NCBI RefSeq assembly: GCF_007474545.1
Contig: NZ_VKOG01000001.1
Coordinates: 1,178,001 to 1,242,000 of the forward strand
Length of the DNA stretch: 64,000 nucleotides
Reading direction: 5' to 3'
Source of the DNA: Chryseobacterium binzhouense
GTDB lineage: Bacteria > Bacteroidota > Bacteroidia > Flavobacteriales > Weeksellaceae
The position numbers and the translations under genes were made by a program. The notes beneath the pieces were generated by a model. That model searched no databases, was not told the origin of the DNA, and worked only from the letters and a program-made list of their open reading frames with translations. The first letter of the stretch is position 1; each line of letters begins with the position of its first letter. Shown piece after piece: positions 57,981-64,000 of the stretch.

Positions 57981-60731
57981 ATGTTTAACTCTTTTAATGC
58001 TGCCGAAACAAAAGCAATTATTGTTGATAAGCTTGTGAATCAATACGGTCAGATTATCAAAGATCAAAGCAAGCTAGAAGAAGCAAGGCTGCTGAATCAC
58101 CCGCTTATTGATCTTGAAGATAATCAGAAGCGTGTAGAAACCAGAATAGCTCGTGAGAATCTTAATTTCAATCTTGGAATTGAAAGGATTATTGAAGAAA
58201 ATGATTTGGTTGACATTGTCAATCTTTCTAAAATACTAAAAATATCTCAGTCTGTCTGCCGAATTTTACATAATAACAAACCTGTGGGAACGGGTTTTTT
58301 AATCAACGGAAATATTTTAGTTACCAACAATCATGTGATTTCCAGTGAAGTAGAGTGTACAAATATTAAGGCTGAATTTTTCTATGAACTTGATGAGGAA
58401 GGTAGAATACTGAATCCGGTACAGTTCAGACCAGAACCTAAAGCTTTCTTTTTTACTTCACACATCAAAAAGAGTCCTGAAGATGAATTTTCCGGACTAG
58501 ATTTTACCATGGTTGCGCTTGAAGAAATTAATCTTAGAGGAAAAAAAATTACAGATATTCCTTCTTTAGAACTGGATGGAAATATTGGTAAAATTATCAA
58601 AGGTGAAACCTGCATAATCATTCAGCATCCTAATGGTCAGCCAAAAAAGATTTCGCTAAACAATAATTCTTTCTTTTCTGAAAATCAGGATCAGATTATT
58701 TATGAAACCGATTCTTTGCCGGGTTCATCAGGTTCACCGGTTTTAGCATTAGGAACGTGCGAAGTGGTAGCACTACATCAGACCGGGGTTCCAAAAATGG
58801 ATGAAAACGGAAATCCTCTTACCAAATACGGAACTGTTGCCAACTCAGAAACTCCTGATGAGGATATTGAATGGGTAGGAAATGCCGGAATCAGAATCAG
58901 CAGAATACTGGAGTTTCTTCAAAAGAAAAATTTTGATAAGCCGGCTCATAATACTAAAAAAAATGAAATTCTTGCAAGAACCAATAAAGCTAAAAAAGAG
59001 TTGGACGAAGTAGTAGAAAATCAGCCTGAAATATCTCTTACAGATGTTAAGAATGAAGCACAGAAGCTAAAAAATTCTGCATCAGATGCTAAATTGAAAG
59101 ATGAAAATAAATCTGCAGCCGCTTTTGAAAAATTTCCGTTTATTATCCTGGCAAAAAACAACCCTGAAAATTTCGAAAATCTTGAAGCTGAACTGAAACT
59201 TAATTATGGTAATGACTTTAGTCTTTACCTTGCAACTCCTGTCTCTGCAAAAGAAAATGAAGAAGAACTTTTTGTATTGAATATTTCTTCTGAAGGCAAA
59301 AATCCAAACGAATTTGCCAGAGAATTACTTTCATTAAAAGAGATTATTCATGCAGAATATGATAGTGAGATTTATCTCAACATGGAAGTAACGTATGACA
59401 ATGATTTGAAAGCTTTTGAAAGCTCTGGTTCTAAAGATTTTAATAATGAACAGCATTTTCTTGAGCTGTATAGCCAAACCAGCAAATATGTAAAAGGTAA
59501 AACCAAAGAACAGTACAGACAATGGAACTGGAAAGCTGTGAATTATAACTCAGCGATTACCGATACTATAGGAGATTCCATAAAAATTGTTCAGTTTGAT
59601 ACCGGATATTCTCATCATCCGAAAAATCATGGTGCTTTTAATCTTTCAGAAGATTTTGATTTTGTAGACGATGATGATAATTCCAGAGAAGAGGAGCATC
59701 GCAAGATTACTTTGGCAGATTACGGTCACGGAGCCCGTACAGGAAGCATTATTATAGGAAATCTTTATTCTGATGCAGAGGAAAACGGCAATTGCGGATT
59801 ACTGCAGCAAAACGGAATAAAACTTATCCCTTATCGTGTTGCCCAGGATGTCCTGATTTTAGGAAGACAGGCAGAACTGGCAAAAGCTGTAGATGCTGCT
59901 ATTGCCACGGGCGCAAAAGTAATTACCACGAGTATGGGACTTCCTCCAACGATGACAACATACAATCTGGCAAAAAAAGTTTATGAGAAAGGAATTATAT
60001 GGTGCTGTGCTGCAGGAAATGAAGTAAGAGAAGTGGTAGCACCGGCAGTACATCCCGGAACTATTGCAGTCGCCGCCTCAAATCCGGATGATAAAGAATG
60101 GAAAGGCTCTTCAAGAGGGAAAATGGTTGATATTACAGCACCGGGAATGCATATGTATGTTCCGAAGTTTTTAAAAGAAAGCACAGGCTTATTCCGCTAC
60201 GGAATGGGGTATGGTCACGGTACAAGTTATGCAACACCTCACGTTTCATCTGCAGCTGTTCTCTGGCTTTACAAAAACAGAGAAAAACTGAAAAACTATC
60301 ATGGCTTTCAGATTATTGAAGCTTTCAGAACTTGTCTGAAAAGTTCGGCAAGAACACAGCATCATCTTCCTGTAAATTTTGGAGCAGGTATTTTAGATAT
60401 TGATAAACTTTTAAAAACAGAACTCCCGGATAGCTCAGACTTGATTGATGCTTACATAGATGAAGACATCAGCAGAGTTGCGATGACATTCAGAACCGTA
60501 GGAGAAAGCCTTAAAATGTTATGGAATGGAATTTTGAGAGGAATCAAAAAAGGAATTACTAAGGAAGAAAGCCTTATTGCCGAAGAATATGAAATGTCTG
60601 ATCATGCTAAAAAAATTATTGAGCAGAATTCACCAACAGGATATTCAGCAAAGGAAAGCATAACAAATCCTAATGTAAACAGAACTCTTGAAACATTCAA
60701 CCTGATAAGAGAAAAAGTAGTTAATTCTTAA
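57981..60731 (+). CDS. Cytoplasmic double protease: trypsin-like domain fused to subtilisin-like domain
   Basis: A protein of 916 residues with no signal peptide. After a helical N-terminal region with 'GIERIIEENDLVDIVNLSK' (about 65-85), residues 90-315 form a trypsin-like (S1/HtrA-type) domain with His118 ('VTNNHVIS'), Asp174 ('SGLDFTMV') and Ser250 ('LPGSSGSPVL'). A charged linker of about 60 residues and an alpha/beta region (380-475) lead to an S8 subtilisin-like domain at about 525-790, with Asp540 ('VQFDTGY'), His583 ('YGHGARTG'), Asn680 ('AAGNE') and Ser749 ('GHGTSYATP'). Both triads appear complete. It lies 11 bases before the M19-like gene, so they form a unit. Function is unknown. 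Proteases with this trypsin-plus-effector build occur in bacterial conflict systems. Confidence 0.9.
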   Translation: MFNSFNAAETKAIIVDKLVNQYGQIIKDQSKLEEARLLNHPLIDLEDNQKRVETRIARENLNFNLGIERIIEENDLVDIVNLSKILKISQSVCRILHNNKPVGTGFLINGNILVTNNHVISSEVECTNIKAEFFYELDEEGRILNPVQFRPEPKAFFFTSHIKKSPEDEFSGLDFTMVALEEINLRGKKITDIPSLELDGNIGKIIKGETCIIIQHPNGQPKKISLNNNSFFSENQDQIIYETDSLPGSSGSPVLALGTCEVVALHQTGVPKMDENGNPLTKYGTVANSETPDEDIEWVGNAGIRISRILEFLQKKNFDKPAHNTKKNEILARTNKAKKELDEVVENQPEISLTDVKNEAQKLKNSASDAKLKDENKSAAAFEKFPFIILAKNNPENFENLEAELKLNYGNDFSLYLATPVSAKENEEELFVLNISSEGKNPNEFARELLSLKEIIHAEYDSEIYLNMEVTYDNDLKAFESSGSKDFNNEQHFLELYSQTSKYVKGKTKEQYRQWNWKAVNYNSAITDTIGDSIKIVQFDTGYSHHPKNHGAFNLSEDFDFVDDDDNSREEEHRKITLADYGHGARTGSIIIGNLYSDAEENGNCGLLQQNGIKLIPYRVAQDVLILGRQAELAKAVDAAIATGAKVITTSMGLPPTMTTYNLAKKVYEKGIIWCCAAGNEVREVVAPAVHPGTIAVAASNPDDKEWKGSSRGKMVDITAPGMHMYVPKFLKESTGLFRYGMGYGHGTSYATPHVSSAAVLWLYKNREKLKNYHGFQIIEAFRTCLKSSARTQHHLPVNFGAGILDIDKLLKTELPDSSDLIDAYIDEDISRVAMTFRTVGESLKMLWNGILRGIKKGITKEESLIAEEYEMSDHAKKIIEQNSPTGYSAKESITNPNVNRTLETFNLIREKVVNS

Positions 60732-60742
60732 AAAATACAGAT

Positions 60743-62395
60743 ATGAAAAATATTTTTGATTTTCATTTTCATTTGTTATTCAAGCATTTGATCAGTATAA
60801 AAGATAATGGTCGTCTTCCTCTTGATTCCAACTTCAAAACAAAAGGATTGATGAGTGCGATAGATGAGTTTATGGGAAATGCATTCGACAGTCAGTCATC
60901 ACCTCAGATGGTAAAAAACAGCCAGCTCGGATATGGAGTAACAGCACTGATGGCGATGGAATATGCTTTTGCAGAAAATATCAATGGCTTTTTCAAAGGG
61001 TTCAGTCCGTCAAAACTTCCCATCAACTGGAGTTTTATAGACCGAGTAAAAAACAGGGAAACCACCTATTTTGATTTATTTAAAGAAGAAATTGCTTATT
61101 ATCAATCAAATTTTACCAATTTAGAAAAAGATTTCAATATCCGCTTTATCAGCAGGAAACAAAAACCGGCAGAAGATATTTTCAGCAACCAGCAATATAC
61201 TTACCTTGCGTTTTCTGTAGAAGGAGCACACAATTTTTCTGATGCAAGAATCAGAGAGTCTGGAGCTGTTACAGATCCCGGAAAATGTTATCGTGAGATT
61301 CAGGATGATAAAAATAATGTAGATTTATTCAGTATCAATCTTGTTCATCTCAGCGAAATTCCCGAGCAGCATATGTGTGGTTTTGCTCAGGCTCTCAACG
61401 GAACAGCTCAAACAGCATTCCGGAGCGAAGATTTTATCCCGAAATCCGGCTTTGGAATTTCAGATAAAGGTAAAGATTTTATCCGTTCAGTTTTTCTGCA
61501 TCCTTATCCTTCTCTTATTGATGTAAAACATATGAGTGTATTTTCCCGCCACAAATTTTATCAGTTTCGCGAAGAATTGGGAGAAGAACATCCCGAAACG
61601 CTCAGACTTCCGATTATTTCATCGCATACAGGTTTTACATTTTCCTCGATCAAAGATTTTGTAGAGCAGAAAAATTACCGTTCAGGTTTCAGGTATGTTC
61701 AGGGCAAAACAATTTGTGAAATTCAGGCTAAAAACAGATTTATCGGTAAAACAGATTTTCTGCTGAATAATAAACTGTTTGCCAATCCCTGGACCATTAA
61801 TTTATTTGATGAAGAGATAATAGAAATTATGCGCAGCAACGGACTCATCGGAATTTCGATGGATCAGCGTATTCTGGGTGCAGCCAAAGGTACTGCAGAT
61901 GGAATAAGACCTGAATATTTTAAAGATCCTGAAGCTATCCCGCTCTACGAATGGCGAAAATGGTTCAAAGAGGGAACTTTTGACCTGAAAGAATCTATGA
62001 CAGCCACTCAGGGATATAAAACCGACCGTCAGATAAGACATATTTATCTTTTATGTGCACATATTATTTATGCAGTACGGTTGGGATATGCTGAGATGAA
62101 TTGGGTGGGAGAGCGTAGTCCGTGGGATCACATCTGTATAGGTTCTGATTATGACGGATTGATTAATCCCATAAATCCGTATGATGATATTACCAATATC
62201 GGAAAACTAAGAAATGATCTGCTGGTTTATTTGCCAGTTGTCGATAAACGTCTGGAGCCTCTTAGCGAAATAAAAGTTTTTAAAAATACAGGTTCAGAAT
62301 CAATTCAGGACAGTTATCTTGAGGAATGTGTTGACAAATTTCTTTCTGAAAATGGCAAAAAGTTTTTGAAAAGATACCTCAATAACTGGTATTAA
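60743..62395 (+). CDS. M19-like membrane dipeptidase/amidohydrolase
   Basis: A metal-dependent hydrolase of 550 residues, longer than typical M19 dipeptidases (about 400). The N-terminal metal motif is His8-x-His10 ('FDFHFHLLF'), where classical members have HxD. Later likely ligands are the Glu in 'FSVEGAHNFSD', the His in 'PIISSHTGFTFS', and the Asp in 'ICIGSDYDGLINP', which close the TIM barrel as in M19. No signal peptide is visible, so it is cytoplasmic. It starts 11 bases after the double-protease gene and ends at a strong terminator. The substrate could be a peptide or an amide. It is not a standard dipeptidase. Confidence 0.8.
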   Translation: MKNIFDFHFHLLFKHLISIKDNGRLPLDSNFKTKGLMSAIDEFMGNAFDSQSSPQMVKNSQLGYGVTALMAMEYAFAENINGFFKGFSPSKLPINWSFIDRVKNRETTYFDLFKEEIAYYQSNFTNLEKDFNIRFISRKQKPAEDIFSNQQYTYLAFSVEGAHNFSDARIRESGAVTDPGKCYREIQDDKNNVDLFSINLVHLSEIPEQHMCGFAQALNGTAQTAFRSEDFIPKSGFGISDKGKDFIRSVFLHPYPSLIDVKHMSVFSRHKFYQFREELGEEHPETLRLPIISSHTGFTFSSIKDFVEQKNYRSGFRYVQGKTICEIQAKNRFIGKTDFLLNNKLFANPWTINLFDEEIIEIMRSNGLIGISMDQRILGAAKGTADGIRPEYFKDPEAIPLYEWRKWFKEGTFDLKESMTATQGYKTDRQIRHIYLLCAHIIYAVRLGYAEMNWVGERSPWDHICIGSDYDGLINPINPYDDITNIGKLRNDLLVYLPVVDKRLEPLSEIKVFKNTGSESIQDSYLEECVDKFLSENGKKFLKRYLNNWY

Positions 62396-62461
62396 TATTA
62401 AAAATGAATTTAATCTGATGTTTAATTGAAAACTTATGTTAACTCCCAACCAATATTTTTT

Positions 62462-62492
62462 AGCCCTGTGATTATATTACAGGGCTTATTTT
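62462..62492 (+). terminator. Terminator after the M19-like gene
   Basis: AGCCCTGT (62462-62469) and ACAGGGCT (62479-62486), with one additional G.T pair, form a stem followed by TATTTTTT. This ends the double-protease unit, so the next gene has its own message. Confidence 0.85.
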
Positions 62493-62527
62493 TTATAAAT
62501 CTGACGAAATTTAACTAAATTGGTGTT

Positions 62528-63013
62528 ATGGAATATAATGCAATATCTCAGAATACATCATTTGAAATTAAAGCAGGCAGCCAGATTCTTGGTAAGCTCA
62601 CTTATGGTAATTGGTTTAAATTTAATGCAGAAATGGAAATTGCCGGTGAAAAATATGATGTTGAACCGAAAGGCTTCTGGAAAAAGAATATTGAAATAAA
62701 AAATGATGCAGAAATTATCGCTGATATAAAGATGAACTGGGACGGAGATTTAATCATAAGAATGAAATCATCAGGTAAAGAGGAGGAATTTGTATTAAAA
62801 CACTCGGGCTTTTTTAAGGAGAAGTTCATTCTGACCAATGATCAAAACGAAGATTTACTCATCTTTAAAGCATCCTATCGTTGGGTAGACATGATCTATA
62901 ACTATCACATCACCAGTTCAGAAAATTTTGAGGCTATTCCGGGTAAAACTTTATTGCTTTTCATCACTTTATATGCTGCCAATTATTTTATGTGGATCTC
63001 TGCATCAATTTAA
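62528..63013 (+). CDS. Tubby/LURP-one-like protein with C-terminal membrane helix
   Basis: A protein of 161 residues of alternating beta strands typical of the tubby-C/LURP-one fold: 'SFEIKAGSQILGKLTYGNWFKFNAEMEI' then 'EIKNDAEIIADIKMNWDGDLIIRM' and 'KHSGFFKEKFILTNDQNEDLLIFK'. The last 20 residues (KTLLLFITLYAANYFMWISA) form one membrane segment, so it is probably anchored. In other proteins this fold binds phospholipids or joins membrane and nuclear signals. Function here is unknown. It is 132 bases downstream of the M19-like gene, across a terminator. Confidence 0.7.
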   Translation: MEYNAISQNTSFEIKAGSQILGKLTYGNWFKFNAEMEIAGEKYDVEPKGFWKKNIEIKNDAEIIADIKMNWDGDLIIRMKSSGKEEEFVLKHSGFFKEKFILTNDQNEDLLIFKASYRWVDMIYNYHITSSENFEAIPGKTLLLFITLYAANYFMWISASI

Positions 63014-63092
63014 TTGTGACTACACTAAAAATATTAATTTTCTCTCACATTTGAATTAAAATAATTATCTTCGGATCATCAAATAAAACCTA

Positions 63093-64000
63093 ATGACGAA
63101 ACACCAACAGCGGGTCGTTGAAGTGAAGCATTTTTTCGACAATAAAGATACTGTTCTCGGGTTCAGAAAACTGATGGATTGTGCCATGGATACCCAAAAC
63201 ATGGACATCTACAAAGAAGCAATTGAGCTTACAGACTGGAAGGAAAAATATCCTGACTATACCGAAGAACTTATTCAGAAATCAAACGATCTGCTTCTCA
63301 AAATTGAAAAAATCCCTGTTCAGGAGCATCCGTTGGAACCCTCTGTTCTTCGGGCAAGAAACATTATGAAATCTTACGGAAGCAACCGCTTTTCGCTGGG
63401 ACCGGTTTCTGTAGAAATCAACAAAGGTCAGGTATACGGTTTGGTAGGGGAGAACGGTAATGGCAAGACGACACTTTTGAGAATTTTAGCCAAAGAAATT
63501 TCTTACAATGAAGGCGAACTCAATTATTCATTTAATAATCAGCCCGAAAATGATTTCGATCTTCGTACGAAACTGGTCTATATTCCGCAGCGAACAGAAA
63601 AATGGTATGGAAGCCTGAAAGACAATTTGAAATTTGTACTTTCCAATTACGGAATTTCTCCTGAAGAAAATGAAACCAGAACTCTGATGATGATTGCCCG
63701 TCTTGGTTTGTGGAATTATAAACATTTGAAATGGAGCGAGCTTTCTTCCGGTTATAAAATGCGGTTTGAGCTAGCAAGGACGCTGTTGAGAAAGCCCGAG
63801 ATTCTTTTGCTGGATGAGCCTTTGGCAAATTTGGATGTTTTGGCGCAGCAGGTCATTCTGGAAGATTTAAAATCAATTGCCAATTCTGTAAATAATCCCA
63901 TTGCTTTGATTCTCAGTTCGCAGCAGCTGTATGAGGTGGAGAAGATTTCAGATAAAGTCATTTTCCTGAAAAATGGGCAGTACAAAGATAATTCTGAACT
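63093..64000 (+). CDS. ABC transporter ATP-binding protein (truncated by window edge)
   Basis: The frame begins at 63093 and is open to the last base, so the C-terminus is missing. About 302 codons are visible. An N-terminal extension of about 95 residues, helical and charged ('KEAIELTDWKEKYPDYTEELI'), precedes a standard nucleotide-binding domain: Walker A 'GLVGENGNGKTTLL', Q loop 'YIPQRTEKWYG', signature 'SELSSGYKMR' (in place of LSGGQ) and Walker B 'ILLLDEPLANLD'. No permease is visible in the window. The promoter is not evident. Confidence 0.88.
   Translation, partial: MTKHQQRVVEVKHFFDNKDTVLGFRKLMDCAMDTQNMDIYKEAIELTDWKEKYPDYTEELIQKSNDLLLKIEKIPVQEHPLEPSVLRARNIMKSYGSNRFSLGPVSVEINKGQVYGLVGENGNGKTTLLRILAKEISYNEGELNYSFNNQPENDFDLRTKLVYIPQRTEKWYGSLKDNLKFVLSNYGISPEENETRTLMMIARLGLWNYKHLKWSELSSGYKMRFELARTLLRKPEILLLDEPLANLDVLAQQVILEDLKSIANSVNNPIALILSSQQLYEVEKISDKVIFLKNGQYKDNSE

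Noticed and set aside
1-64000. tRNA, rRNA or tmRNA genes
   Set aside because: I checked the gaps longer than 100 bases for cloverleaf-type sequence and the TTCGANTC-like T arm and found none.

Overview
The window looks like a chromosomal segment of a Bacteroidetes bacterium of the class Flavobacteriia, most probably Chryseobacterium or a close relative in the Weeksellaceae. The evidence is low GC with AT-rich intergenic DNA, several exact matches to the Bacteroidetes -7 promoter box TAnnTTTG, a type IX secretion C-terminal domain on an exported subtilisin, a fused SecDF, a single RelA/SpoT enzyme, a TonB-linked outer-membrane barrel, and an arginine pathway that uses an N-acyl-ornithine carbamoyltransferase (ArgF'). 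The genus is an inference. No tRNA, rRNA, CRISPR array or prophage was seen.

Layout. 1-5.7 kb: end of a FemAB/GNAT-like gene, a secreted subtilisin, and a short run of sugar-nucleotide genes (DegT-type aminotransferase, small membrane protein, galE, cytidylyltransferase-like). 5.7-11.6 kb, minus strand: TonB-family receptor, dapF-mltG, and pnuC with a repeat-bearing lipoprotein. 11.7-24.5 kb: mostly housekeeping and transport genes on the plus strand (amino acid permease, hemN, secDF, MFS pump, tatA, PAP2 phosphatase, TPR protein, trmL, yihY-like), with a doubly frameshifted small gene and rlmH. 24.5-29.3 kb, minus strand: relA/spoT-nhaA-VOC/transglutaminase fusion and a small unknown gene. 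29.5-40.9 kb, minus strand: an acetate/propionate module with acs, a prpE-like gene, a receiver-only response regulator, a symporter-fused histidine kinase, small membrane proteins, an MHS-family transporter and a porin-like protein. A REP-associated transposase (RAYT) gene with its palindromes sits between kinase and regulator. 41.4-57.7 kb: arginine and pyrimidine block, namely a zinc-ribbon/HTH gene divergent from GNAT-argG-argC-argD-argF'-argB-argE-argH, an Lrp regulator, then pyrB behind a leader-peptide/terminator attenuator, carA, a four-helix-bundle gene and carB. 58-63 kb: a cytoplasmic double protease (trypsin-like plus subtilisin-like in one chain) followed by an M19-like amidohydrolase and a tubby-like protein. 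The right edge cuts an ABC ATPase.

How the parts fit. CarAB makes carbamoyl phosphate, which ArgF' and PyrB both consume, so the block from 42 to 57.7 kb covers both branches from that intermediate. The acs region pairs acyl-CoA activation with uptake and a sensor that is itself built on a transporter, like the acetate switch of gamma-proteobacteria. Intergenic DNA between 34 and 58 kb is unusually rich in palindromic repeats of several families. Some have compensatory base changes between copies, some have GAA triloops, and one supplies the last codons of a gene.

The strongest leads are the pyrB attenuator (51.70-51.86 kb), the double-protease cluster (57.98-63.01 kb), the RAYT and GAA-loop palindromes, the covarying hairpin repeats before argD and argH, the VOC-transglutaminase fusion, and Val90 in ArgF', which points to succinylated arginine intermediates.
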